Assembly (NCBI RefSeq): GCF_021173085.1
Contig: NZ_CP076412.1
Location: forward strand, 1,612,001-1,676,000
DNA length: 64,000 bases
Source: Ralstonia wenshanensis
Lineage (GTDB): Bacteria; Pseudomonadota; Gammaproteobacteria; Burkholderiales; Burkholderiaceae
Direction of reading: 5' to 3'
Below, one piece after another: positions 37,200-45,811 of this stretch. Each line of letters begins with the position of its first letter. Positions within the stretch are counted from its first letter, which is position 1. Under the pieces are notes generated by a model. That model was not told where the DNA came from. It saw only the letters and a list, made by a program, of their open reading frames with translations, and searched no databases. A program made the position numbers and the translations under genes.

Positions 37200-37883
37200 A
37201 TGAATGCTCCCGACAATGTCCCCAGCGTGACCCGGCATAGCCTGCTTGAGGACGTGCTCGCCATCGTCACCGGTACGCTCTTCGTGTCGCTCGGCATCAC
37301 GCTCTTCAAGCAGGGCGGCCTGCTGTCTGGCGGCACGGCCGGCGTGGCCTTTCTGATCCACTACGCCACATCTCTGCCCTTTGGCGTGGTGTTCTTCACC
37401 ATCAATCTGCCGTTCTATTACCTGGCGGTGCGGCACATGGGATGGCGCTTCACGCTCAAGACGTTCTGTGCAGTGGCGCTGGTGTCGTGGCTGAGCGAGG
37501 TGCACGCGCATTTCGTACAGCTGGGGTCGCTCAACCCGCTGTATGCGGGTGTCATTGGCGGCACGTTGATGGGCGTGGGCTTTATCGTCCTGTTTCGGCA
37601 CCAGGCCAGCCTGGGCGGCGTCAACATCGTCGCGCTGTATCTGCAGGACAAGTACGGCATTCGCGCTGGCAAGCTGCAGATGGCGGTGGATGTGGGCATC
37701 GTGTTGGCCTCGCTGGTCGTGGTCAGCCCGATGGCACTGGCGGCCTCGCTGTTGGGGGCGGTCGCGCTCAACCTCAGCATTGCCCTGAACCATCGGCCCG
37801 GTCGCTACCTGGCCACGCAGACTGCCAGCACTGCCGCTGGGCATGTCGGCAGCAACGGCTCGCCGGGGTCCTCAATGGCTTAA
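37200..37883 (+). CDS. YitT/DUF161 family membrane protein
   Basis: 227-residue integral membrane protein with about five hydrophobic segments and the glycine-rich FKQGGLLSGGTAGVAF (residues 37-52) and GTLMGVGFIVLFRHQASLGGVNI segments typical of the YitT family. Function unknown; some relatives are proposed permeases. ATG has AAGGAG 10 nt upstream. Stands alone between the dab region and a long intergenic stretch. Confidence 0.83.
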   Translation: MNAPDNVPSVTRHSLLEDVLAIVTGTLFVSLGITLFKQGGLLSGGTAGVAFLIHYATSLPFGVVFFTINLPFYYLAVRHMGWRFTLKTFCAVALVSWLSEVHAHFVQLGSLNPLYAGVIGGTLMGVGFIVLFRHQASLGGVNIVALYLQDKYGIRAGKLQMAVDVGIVLASLVVVSPMALAASLLGAVALNLSIALNHRPGRYLATQTASTAAGHVGSNGSPGSSMA

Positions 37884-38473
37884 CAAGGCTGCGGCGCGTT
37901 GCGGCGGGCATAGACGGCCTACGTCACCTGCACGCACCGCATGTAGACGGCGATGCAGCAGCGCAGTGTTGACCGAGCCGTCAGCATCACCGAGATGCCG
38001 AAGCGTTTGGGGATGAAAAACCTACCGTACGCGCTGGTGATGGGCCGGAAAGCCCAGCATGGCAGCGGGTTCCTTACGTGCATGCTGCGCGGACTCAGCA
38101 TGAGAACGCAGTGTGTCGGTATCGGCCGCGATAGGGTGGATCGTAGCGAATCGACTCAGCACCCGCGACCCGGTCCGTTTCTCTTCATTGGGGCAAGACC
38201 GGCTTTAGCGTGCTGGCGCGAGGCTAGCGGGGACCGTACCGAGCCAACGCCGACTTTGATGGCAGTTGAAGCTATCGTGCGTTGACCGTTCTCGAAGACG
38301 ATCCAGGCAGCGGCAAGGTGATCGACACCCGGAGCAACGGGTACCCAGTAGAAGAACGGTAAACCAAAGCGCGCAGGGGCCTTCAATTTGTAGGGCGGCA
38401 CTCACAGCAGACCGGTGAAGGCCTGTCGCCCCTGCGGATTGTGGATAGCGTGATGGCGACTAAACAGCGGCTG
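37884..38473. other. 590-bp gap with no confident gene
   Basis: No gene with family similarity was found. The only notable frame is minus 38156-38401 (81 codons, LPFFYWVPVAPGVDHLA), without a ribosome site or convincing composition; it could be a fragment of a decayed gene. No insertion-sequence ends or direct repeats were seen. The region separates the YitT-type gene from the next porin operon. Confidence 0.35.
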
Positions 38474-39577
38474 CTAAAACGAATGCTTCATGCCTGCCAT
38501 CACCCCGAGCTGATTGCCGCCAGGCGCGGGGTTGCTCGTCCCTCCACTGCCGCCGGCGCTCACTGAAAGATTCGACTGCCCACCGTTATCGATGTACCCG
38601 CCGGTGAGATACACCGACGTCCGCTTTGAGAATGCGTAGGTGCCCCGGATCGCGCCCAGCCACGCCTTGTTGGCACTGTTGTTGAAGTGCAAGTAGTAGA
38701 CCTGCCCTGCAAGGTTGAGCGCGGGTGTGATGTCGTAGGAGGCACCTGCGTAGTACAACTGGCTGTGTGATGGCGTACTACCTTCGTTGTTGCGGAACGA
38801 AGCGCCGATGCCCACCTTTGTTTTGTCGAATAACGCGTAAGCCCCGAGGAGCAGACGATCGTCCTTCAGTTTGCTACTGGTGAGGCCAGCCGCTGCGCCG
38901 GGGCCACCTCGCAGCGAGTCGTACGCGGTTGAGATGCCCCAGGTGCCGGTTTCGTACATTACCAAGGCGGACCACTCGCGGCACGCGCGGCTGTCCGATG
39001 CCTGTTCGCCGGCACAGTTGGTGCCGGCTGGGTTGGCACCGGCATTGACCGTATCCCGGCCGAAGCTATACGTGGCGCCCACGGTGAGGCCGCCGAACTT
39101 GCCCTTGTAAGCGATGGCATTGTCGACACGCGCATTCGGGCGGTAGCTGTCCAATGCGTTACCGCCATAGACGTTGGGTCCAAGGATGTCCGAGTCGAGA
39201 ATCGCCCAGAACAACATAGTGTTCTGTCGGCCAAACGTCACCTCGCCCCACGGCCCGCGGAGCCCCACGTTTGCTTGCCGGCCGAATAGCCGTCCGCCCT
39301 GATTCGAGATGCCGGAGTCCGGCGCGAAGCCCGATTCAAGCGTGAAGACGGCATGCAGACCGCCGCCCAGGTCTTCTTTGCCGCGCACCCCCCACCGCGA
39401 CGGCACGGTGCCTGTGAGGTTCGGCATGCGCACCAGCCCGCTTTTCGCAGCCCCAACGTTATTGACGTATTCAACGCCGGTATCCACCAAGCCGTAGAGC
39501 GTGACGGACTGTGCGGCGGCCATCATCGGGGTGGCTGCACCGATGCTCATGCCGATCAGCCAGGACGTGGTTTTCAT
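38474..39577 (-). CDS. Gram-negative porin (complete)
   Basis: 367-residue outer-membrane porin. Signal peptide MKTTSWLIGMSIGAATPM...AAA-Q, then QSVTLYGLVDTGVEYVNNV, GVRGKEDLGGGLHAVFTLESGF, LFGRQANVGLRGPWGEVTFGRQ and a C-terminal GVMAGMKHSF ending in phenylalanine, as needed for Bam-dependent insertion. The ATG is supported by AGGAGA; a longer upstream frame has no signal peptide. Last gene of a run with an MFS permease and a DapA-family enzyme, so it probably assists entry of the same compound. Confidence 0.93.
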   Translation of the reverse strand: MKTTSWLIGMSIGAATPMMAAAQSVTLYGLVDTGVEYVNNVGAAKSGLVRMPNLTGTVPSRWGVRGKEDLGGGLHAVFTLESGFAPDSGISNQGGRLFGRQANVGLRGPWGEVTFGRQNTMLFWAILDSDILGPNVYGGNALDSYRPNARVDNAIAYKGKFGGLTVGATYSFGRDTVNAGANPAGTNCAGEQASDSRACREWSALVMYETGTWGISTAYDSLRGGPGAAAGLTSSKLKDDRLLLGAYALFDKTKVGIGASFRNNEGSTPSHSQLYYAGASYDITPALNLAGQVYYLHFNNSANKAWLGAIRGTYAFSKRTSVYLTGGYIDNGGQSNLSVSAGGSGGTSNPAPGGNQLGVMAGMKHSF

Positions 39578-39732
39578 GGTGAGGTCTCCTCTGTGTTGTA
39601 CCCGTGCGTGGCACCGCGACGGGGTTTTGTATGGTTTTTTGGGTGCGCTCCGCCAAGAGGCGGTCGCACATGGCGACCCTCTTGGGGCAATACAGGAAGG
39701 TAGGGGGATGGCGCGCGGCGGCGCCTCGATAC

Positions 39733-41175
39733 CTAGGGCGAGATGTCTTCGAGCGCCCGGTTGGTGGTCTCGATCATGCGCATGGCCGCCAGCAGGCCGA
39801 TAACGTTCACCAGCGCAAACATGACAAACACCGACGCGATGCCGTAGCCGGCGAGAACCACTCCGACGATGGCCGGCGCAGCAGCCGATGCGGCACGCAA
39901 CCATGACGTCGCCAGCCCGGTGCCGATAGCACGCATGCGGGTTGGATAGATTTCAGGCGTGTAGAGATACAGCAGTACGGTGGTCGTGCCCATCACAGCG
40001 TAGGCAGAAGACGCCAGGATCATCACGGACAGCGCACTGCCGGCACCGATCGCCGCCAATGCTGCCAGCAAGGCACCACTGATCAGGAAGCACGCCATGG
40101 CCCAGCGCCGACGGCCGACGCGATCCACCAGGAGGGCGCACACCAGCACTGCACAGGTGCTCAGGACGTTTGAGACTGACGCCATATGCAGAGATTCCTG
40201 CAGCGGCAGGTGGTACACAGTCTTGTACAGGCTCGGAAGCCAATTATTGATGCCGTTGGCAACAAAGTAGGAACTGGCCCACAGCACCCACACGACGAGG
40301 GTCCGGCCACGGTACAGTGGCGAGAACAGTTCCTTCCATGAGCCCTTGCGACGTGTGCGAATGCCCTCGAGCAGCGTGGCGACTCGCGTATCGATTTCGG
40401 TGCTGTCGCGTTGCGGGTCGAGATTGCGGTGGGGCGTACTGGCTTCAATGTCCCGGATCACGTGTTCTGCTTCGTCAAAGCGGCCCTTGCCGATCAGCCA
40501 GCGCGGCGACTCCGGCAAGCGCATGATCAGCAGCGCCACGAGAATGCCCGGGATGCCCCCGACCAGAAACATGTATTCCCAGCCAAAGCGCGGCACAAGG
40601 AACGCGCCAACCTGGGCCGCCGCCAGCAGCCCCAGCGGAAAAATCAGTTCGTACAGGATGAAGAAGCGTCCGCGCCCGTGCGCTTGCGACAGCTCGTTGA
40701 TGTAAGTCGCTGCCACCGGCACTTCACCCCCAACGCCGATGCCCTGCAGGAACCGGCACAGAAACAGCATCTGAAAGTTACCGGCAAACGCGCACACCAC
40801 ACTCATGATCGACATCAGCCCGACCGTGATGGTGGCGCTTCGCACTCGGCCCAGACGCTCAGCTAGCCAGCCGAACACCAGCGCGCCGATCACCTGTCCA
40901 AGATAACCGGCGGCGATCAACACGCCGATCTCGCCCGGTGAGAGGTGCCACAGTCCCACAAGCACCGGCATGACGAAGGCCAGCGATAGCGCGTCAAAGG
41001 CGTCGAACAGCGTGGCGCTGCCCATGATGATGCGGGCCTTCGTGTGCCAGCGACTGAAGGGGACGTTCTCGATACGAAAGAGAAGCTGTGCGGCGCGCAA
41101 GCCGGAATCGGCCGACGCTGTGCGCGCGCTCTCCTGCACGCCGTGGTGTGCCAGGGCGGGCGTGGTGATGGTCAT
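39733..41175 (-). CDS. MFS transporter, sugar/organic-acid porter type
   Basis: 480-residue major facilitator permease with 12 predicted helices. Motifs: FDAFDALSLAFVMPVL in TM1, GWLAERLGRVRS (loop 2-3 signature), FLQGIGVGGEVPVAATYINE, PESPRWLIGKGRFDEAE after TM6 and YTPEIYPTRMRAIGTG in TM9-10 region, as in NiaP/sugar-porter-like permeases. ATG at 41175 has GGAGA 5 nt upstream. About 195 bp after the DapA-family gene and before the porin. Probably imports the substrate, or precursor, of that enzyme. Confidence 0.9.
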   Translation of the reverse strand: MTITTPALAHHGVQESARTASADSGLRAAQLLFRIENVPFSRWHTKARIIMGSATLFDAFDALSLAFVMPVLVGLWHLSPGEIGVLIAAGYLGQVIGALVFGWLAERLGRVRSATITVGLMSIMSVVCAFAGNFQMLFLCRFLQGIGVGGEVPVAATYINELSQAHGRGRFFILYELIFPLGLLAAAQVGAFLVPRFGWEYMFLVGGIPGILVALLIMRLPESPRWLIGKGRFDEAEHVIRDIEASTPHRNLDPQRDSTEIDTRVATLLEGIRTRRKGSWKELFSPLYRGRTLVVWVLWASSYFVANGINNWLPSLYKTVYHLPLQESLHMASVSNVLSTCAVLVCALLVDRVGRRRWAMACFLISGALLAALAAIGAGSALSVMILASSAYAVMGTTTVLLYLYTPEIYPTRMRAIGTGLATSWLRAASAAAPAIVGVVLAGYGIASVFVMFALVNVIGLLAAMRMIETTNRALEDISP

Positions 41176-41370
41176 GTTGTCTCCAGATGTCATTGTTCTG
41201 ATGCGAGGCCGCGGGTTGCGCCCTGCATCGATGATCTTGTTGTTCTGGTGGCAGCCGTTGGTCGGCTGTGGCGCCGGGCGTGGCGCTTTGATAGCGCTTG
41301 TATCACGCCCGGACAGGTACCGCTTATGGTGTGCGCACGCCCTTAAGGCGTTGCCGGCAGCCTGCTTGCC

Positions 41371-42327
41371 TTATGCGGCAAGAGGCTGCACCACACCGGC
41401 ACCCGGGCCAGTCAGCCCGGCCGAGCGCATCGCGTTGGCAATGTCGATCTCCGCGCCGGGTTCCAGCGGCAGCAGCGGAGGGCGCACAGTGGCGTGCTCA
41501 AGGATGCCCCTTGCGACGAGCGCGTGCTTGAGCGCGACGGTGCCCTCCATGTGCGAGCCACGGTGATAGACGTTCTTCGTGATCGGCAACAGCTTGTCAT
41601 GCAGGGCGCGCGCGCGAGGGTAGTCCTTGGCCTTGCCCGCTGCGATCAGTTCGATCAGCAGTTCGGGCGCGATGTTGCCGTATCCCACCAGTGCGCCGTC
41701 TACATCGAACATGGTGTGCAGCAGGTATTCATCGTGACAGGTCAGGATCTGAAGATCGGGGTTCTCACGGCGGATCACGGGAATTTCCGTATCCCAGCGG
41801 CGCATGTTGCGTACGCCGTTCTTCATGGCGAACACGCCCGGTTGCGCGGCAATCTCAAGCTGCGTTTCGAGGTTGTACGTTGCCTTGGTCACGTCCGGAT
41901 ACTGGAAGAGGATCAGCGGTAGACCACTTTCCTCATAGATGGCGCGATAGCGGTCCTGCGGTGCACCTTTTTGGTAACCGAAGCGCAGCCAGCCGTGCGA
42001 CGGATAGACCAGACCAGCCGAGGCTCCGGCCTTGACGGCGCGCTTGGCCTCGGCCGCGGCCACCTGCGTACCTTCGAGCGTGATGCCGGCGATGACGGGA
42101 AGCTTGCCGTCGACCGACTTCACGAAACTCTCGATCACGGCGGTTTGTTCATCCTGTGAAAGGAAGGTGCCTTCGCCGGCGTGTCCGAGCACGACCAGGC
42201 CCTTCACGCCGTCAAAGCTGCCGAGCCACTTGCCTAGCCGCTGGATGGCCGCGTGGTCGACAGCGCCATCGCGGGTGAACGGGGTGACGGGGGCGGGTAC
42301 GAGGCCGCGCAGATCAATGTCTTTCAT
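41371..42327 (-). CDS. DapA/NAL-superfamily lyase (dihydrodipicolinate synthase family)
   Basis: 318-residue (beta/alpha)8 Schiff-base aldolase or dehydratase. Seen: LVPAPVTPFTRDGAVDHAAI at the N-terminus, GHAGEGTFLSQDE in place of the usual GTTGE motif, YPDVTKATYNL with the conserved tyrosine near residue 141, and a catalytic lysine in FAMKNGVRNM near residue 169. The altered GHAGE motif argues against true DapA; keto-acid sugar lyase or dehydratase activity is more likely. Divergently paired with a LysR gene and followed by MFS and porin genes, a typical catabolic cassette. Substrate unknown. Confidence 0.88.
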   Translation of the reverse strand: MKDIDLRGLVPAPVTPFTRDGAVDHAAIQRLGKWLGSFDGVKGLVVLGHAGEGTFLSQDEQTAVIESFVKSVDGKLPVIAGITLEGTQVAAAEAKRAVKAGASAGLVYPSHGWLRFGYQKGAPQDRYRAIYEESGLPLILFQYPDVTKATYNLETQLEIAAQPGVFAMKNGVRNMRRWDTEIPVIRRENPDLQILTCHDEYLLHTMFDVDGALVGYGNIAPELLIELIAAGKAKDYPRARALHDKLLPITKNVYHRGSHMEGTVALKHALVARGILEHATVRPPLLPLEPGAEIDIANAMRSAGLTGPGAGVVQPLAA

Positions 42328-42493
42328 GGAGTCTCCTCACGAGTGGATCGATAGGTCTTCCCGGGGGCGTCATGCCTTTGCCCGGGGAGCGCTCGTCGCC
42401 GGCGAAGCCTTGGAACGCCTGGGTGGTCAACGTGCTTGCGATGCAGTCTAGGGAGGCACTGGGCATGCCGGAAGAGTGAATTCCGGCATTTCA

Positions 42494-42514
42494 GATATAC
42501 TAAATTGACATATC
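42494..42514. promoter_or_regulatory. GATAT-N11-ATATC operator between divergent aldolase and LysR genes
   Basis: GATAT at 42494-42498 and ATATC at 42510-42514 form an AT-rich inverted repeat in a GC-rich gap, 18 bp before the LysR start. It agrees with the T-N11-A type arrangement bound by LysR proteins. It is a likely autoregulatory and activation site. Confidence 0.5.
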
Positions 42515-42531
42515 AAGAACGTGGGGACACC

Positions 42532-43446
42532 GTGGATTACGCGGGCTGGAAACTGTTCATCGAGGCCGCCGAGCTTGGCAGCCTCAGCAAGGTGGCATTG
42601 GCGCACGGCACCACGCAGCCCCATATCAGCCGTCAGATTGCAGAGCTGGAGCAGGCAGCCGGCGGCCGATTGTTTCAGCGGACGGGCCGGGGCGTCGTGC
42701 TCACGGAACTGGGGCAGCGCATCGCACCGAAGGTGCGAGCATGGCTGGCGGGCACGGAGCAGTTGGCCAATGACATTCAAAGCTCAGCCGGCAAACCGAT
42801 CGGGACCGTACGCCTGGGCATCATTCCCTCTACAGCGCATCCTCTGGTCAGCACGCTGTATTACCGCTTGCGCGAGCGCTATCCGCTCGTGCAACTCAGC
42901 GTGCGAGAAGGTCAAGGCGCGCAGTTGGAAACATGGCTGGAAGAAGGCAGCGTTGATCTTGCCCTGTTGTTCCGGCACAGCCCGACACCCAAGCACGGCG
43001 ACATCTATCTGACCGAAGCCGCGACATACCTGGTTGGCAGACCCGGCGATCCGCTTCTGGCCGAGCCCACCGTGCCGTTTGCGGCGGTGAACGGTCTACC
43101 GCTGGTTTCGTTCTGCCGGCCCAGCAGTTGGCGCGATTGGCTCGACCACCTCGCGACCCAACGCGGCATCTCTCTGAACGTCGTGGTGGAAGCGGATTCC
43201 CTCAGCCTGCAGACGCGCATCGTCGAGGACGGCGGCATGTACGCGCTGCTGGGGCCCTACGCCATCGCCAACGCCGTGCGCGAAGGCCGGCTGCAAGCCG
43301 CCAAGGTTGTGGACCCGACGGTCTATCGATACATCGCGCTGGCAATGTCGCGTCATGGCGATCTGACGCTTGCAAGCCGCACGGTGATGCAACTCACCAA
43401 GGAGATCGCCCAAACGGGTACAGCGGTCTCCGAGCATGGCCAGTAA
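42532..43446 (+). CDS. LysR-family regulator of the aldolase-MFS-porin cassette
   Basis: 304-residue LysR-type regulator: helix-turn-helix AGWKLFIEAAELGSLSKVA, TTQPHISRQIAELEQAAGG and FQRTGRGVVLTELG; effector domain from about residue 90. GTG at 42532 has GGGGA upstream; upstream codons in frame are not family-like. Divergent from the DapA-family gene, with an inverted repeat in between, so it probably activates that operon in response to its substrate. Confidence 0.88.
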   Translation: MDYAGWKLFIEAAELGSLSKVALAHGTTQPHISRQIAELEQAAGGRLFQRTGRGVVLTELGQRIAPKVRAWLAGTEQLANDIQSSAGKPIGTVRLGIIPSTAHPLVSTLYYRLRERYPLVQLSVREGQGAQLETWLEEGSVDLALLFRHSPTPKHGDIYLTEAATYLVGRPGDPLLAEPTVPFAAVNGLPLVSFCRPSSWRDWLDHLATQRGISLNVVVEADSLSLQTRIVEDGGMYALLGPYAIANAVREGRLQAAKVVDPTVYRYIALAMSRHGDLTLASRTVMQLTKEIAQTGTAVSEHGQ

Positions 43447-43575
43447 GGAAAAAGGAGAGCCGCCTTGGAGCGCCTGCGCCTATGCGAACCACAAGCCACC
43501 TCGACAGACTTAATTTACATCCGACAGGCTTTATTTTTTTCCGATCACCATACAGCAAGCCATCCCGGATCCCGC

Positions 43576-43610
43576 TACAATATCGTTGACACATCAATCG
43601 TTGATGTATC
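43576..43610 (+). promoter_or_regulatory. -10 element and MarR-type palindrome upstream of the DHA2 pump
   Basis: TACAAT at 43576-43581 is followed at once by GACACATCAA-TCG-TTGATGTATC (43588-43610), arms matching in 9 of 10 positions. A dimeric repressor bound here would cover the start of transcription. The MarR-family gene immediately after the pump is the obvious candidate. Confidence 0.6.
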
Positions 43611-43633
43611 ATTTGTATTGCTGCTTCTCCGCC

Positions 43634-45226
43634 ATGGCCGTTCACACCGCGCTTCCGCATTCTCATACCCAGGTCCTGCCGTTCAAGGAATCGCTCTTGG
43701 CGATGATCGGCATCTGCTTCGTCGTCGTTTTGGTCGCCTTCGATCAGACCGTGGTCGGCACGGCGCTGCCCACGGTGGTGGCCGAACTCAAGGGCTTTGA
43801 GCTGTACGCGTGGGTGGCGACGTCGTATCTCCTGACCTCCGTTGTGACGGTGCCGATCTTTGGGCGCCTGGGCGATTTTTACGGTCGCAAGCCGTTTGTG
43901 ATTGCCTCCATCGTGGTGTTCACGCTGGCGTCGGTCATGTGCGGCATGGCGGGCAGCATGACGTTCCTGGTGTGGTCGCGGGCGCTGCAGGGCATTGGCG
44001 GCGGCATGCTGGTCGGCACGGCTTACGCGTGCATTCCCGATCTCTTTCCCGATGCGCGTGTACGTTTGCGCTGGCAGGTGATGCTGAGCGCGTCGTTTGG
44101 CATTGCCAACGCCATCGGCCCGACGCTGGGCGGGTGGATGACGCAGGCGTTCGGCTGGCGGTCGGTGTTTTACGTGAACATTCCGTTCGGCGTGCTGGGG
44201 CTGTGGTTTGCCTGGCGCTTCCTGCCGCATCTTCGCCAGAACGTGCATATCGGGCGTATCCGGCTGGACTGGCAGGGCGCGGTGCTGATCACAGTGGCGC
44301 TTGGGGCCCTGCAGTTGTTCGTGGAATGGCTGCCGCGGCATGGCCTGTCGCTGCCGCTCTTCGGTTGGCTGGTGCTGTCGGCTGCGGCGTTCGTAACGCT
44401 GTGGTGGTGGGAGCAGCGTGCCGAACAACCGCTGCTGCCGTTCGACATGCTGCGCAATCCGGCGCTGGCTGCGCTCTTCATGCTGGCGTTGCTGTCGGGC
44501 TTTTCGATGTTTGCGGTGCTGTTCTATGCGCCGTTGCTGTTCCAGGGCGGGTTTGGCATGTCGCCGCAGCAAGCCGGCCTGGTGATCACGCCGCTCGTGG
44601 TGTGCATCACGCTGGGCAGCATCATCAACGGGCGCATTGTCACGCGCATTCCCAAGCCCAACGCCATGCTGTATGCCGGCTTCGCGCTGCTGACCGTGGC
44701 GGTGGCCGGCATGTCGGTGTCGTCCAAGGGCATGCCGCATGCGGTGCTGACGCTGCTGATGCTGCTGGCCGGTCTGGGCCTCGGTTTCGTGCTGCCCAAT
44801 CTGACCGTGTTTGCGCAGCAGACGGCAGGCCGTGCGCATCTGGGCATTGCCACCGCGCTGTTGCAATCGCTGCGCATGGTGGGCGGCATGGTGGGCACGG
44901 CGCTAGTTGGCACGTTGGTGAGCGAGCGCTATGCCTCGGGCGTAGCCAATGCACTGAGCGCTGACAGCGCGATGCAGTGGCTGCGCCAGCTTGCCGATCC
45001 CGAAATTCTCATCGATCATGACGCGCAAGCCGCCTTGCTCTCGCAGTTGCATGCCGCCGGCCACGATGGGGCGGCGCTGCTCGAAGCCGCGCGACATGTG
45101 CTGGTGAGTGCCATCCATATCGGCCTGATCGTGGCGACGGTGGTGGCGCTGATTGGCCTCTGGTATGTGCGCCGCGTGCCGCCCGTGGTGCTGCATCATG
45201 TCGAGCCCGTGCAACATACGGAATAG
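43634..45226 (+). CDS. DHA2-family MFS drug efflux pump
   Basis: 530-residue exporter with about 14 helices, of the EmrB/QacA (DHA2) type. Visible: VVLVAFDQTVVGTALPTVVAELKG in TM1, FGRLGDFYGRKPFVI in loop 2-3, GIGGGMLVGTAYACIPDLFP in TM4-5, and the 14-TM motif C SFGIANAIGPTLGGWMTQ. Proton-driven drug or organic-anion export is expected. Start at MAVHTALPH is preferred; an ATG 30 bp upstream overlaps the palindrome and encodes a cysteine-rich leader, and neither has a clear ribosome site. Followed 58 bp later by a MarR gene. Confidence 0.87.
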   Translation: MAVHTALPHSHTQVLPFKESLLAMIGICFVVVLVAFDQTVVGTALPTVVAELKGFELYAWVATSYLLTSVVTVPIFGRLGDFYGRKPFVIASIVVFTLASVMCGMAGSMTFLVWSRALQGIGGGMLVGTAYACIPDLFPDARVRLRWQVMLSASFGIANAIGPTLGGWMTQAFGWRSVFYVNIPFGVLGLWFAWRFLPHLRQNVHIGRIRLDWQGAVLITVALGALQLFVEWLPRHGLSLPLFGWLVLSAAAFVTLWWWEQRAEQPLLPFDMLRNPALAALFMLALLSGFSMFAVLFYAPLLFQGGFGMSPQQAGLVITPLVVCITLGSIINGRIVTRIPKPNAMLYAGFALLTVAVAGMSVSSKGMPHAVLTLLMLLAGLGLGFVLPNLTVFAQQTAGRAHLGIATALLQSLRMVGGMVGTALVGTLVSERYASGVANALSADSAMQWLRQLADPEILIDHDAQAALLSQLHAAGHDGAALLEAARHVLVSAIHIGLIVATVVALIGLWYVRRVPPVVLHHVEPVQHTE

Positions 45227-45284
45227 GCGAGACACGCCGGAGCGGTTAGGATGCGCGGTTCCCCAGCAATCTCAGCCCTGATCG

Positions 45285-45782
45285 ATGACCTCTGAACGCG
45301 AACGCTTCGCCGTCATGCACCAGTTCGGCCGCACCTATCGTGCGTTCATGGCCGCCTTCGAGGCGCATGTCGGCCAGCCCATGCCGCGCTGGCGCATCCT
45401 GCTGGCGCTGCACGACAACACCGGCGGCGGCATGGCCCAGAAGCAGTTGGCCGAGCGCCTGCAGATGGACCCCGGCGCGCTCACCCGCCAGCTCAAGGTG
45501 CTCGAGCAGCTCGGCTGGATTGAACGCACCACCGATGCGCGCGACAACCGCCTGACCAACGTGTCGCTGTCAGACGCCGGCTTGGCCATCGTGCTCGAAT
45601 GCATGCCGCGCCGCATCGCCTTCATCAATGCCACGCTCGACGGGCTGCCGGACGATCTCGTTCACGCGCTGTCCGAAGCGCTGGCGCAAATCGAAACGCG
45701 CCTGGCCGAAGTGCCGGCGCTGGCCGCCGCGGCCTCCACCGCATCCGATATCAAGACCGCAGATCGCCCCGCAGACCGTTAA
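45285..45782 (+). CDS. MarR-family transcriptional regulator
   Basis: 165-residue winged-helix repressor. The domain MPRWRILLALHDNTGG, MAQKQLAERLQMDPGALTRQLKVLEQLGW, IERTTDARDNRLTNVSLSDAG contains the recognition helix and the DxRxxR wing. Directly downstream of the DHA2 pump and overlapping nothing upstream. Most likely represses that pump by the palindrome before it and releases on ligand binding. Start codon ATG just after a CGATG junction. Confidence 0.88.
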   Translation: MTSERERFAVMHQFGRTYRAFMAAFEAHVGQPMPRWRILLALHDNTGGGMAQKQLAERLQMDPGALTRQLKVLEQLGWIERTTDARDNRLTNVSLSDAGLAIVLECMPRRIAFINATLDGLPDDLVHALSEALAQIETRLAEVPALAAAASTASDIKTADRPADR

Positions 45783-45811
45783 TGCGCGCCGAATGTGTTC
45801 CGGAGACAACC

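Noticed and set aside
43526-43540. T-rich stretch (TTTATTTTTTTCC) as a terminator after the LysR gene
   Set aside because: No stable stem precedes it; left unannotated.
43394-44866. 490-codon minus-strand frame opposite the DHA2 pump
   Set aside because: RQH-rich shadow translation; the pump has complete MFS motifs.
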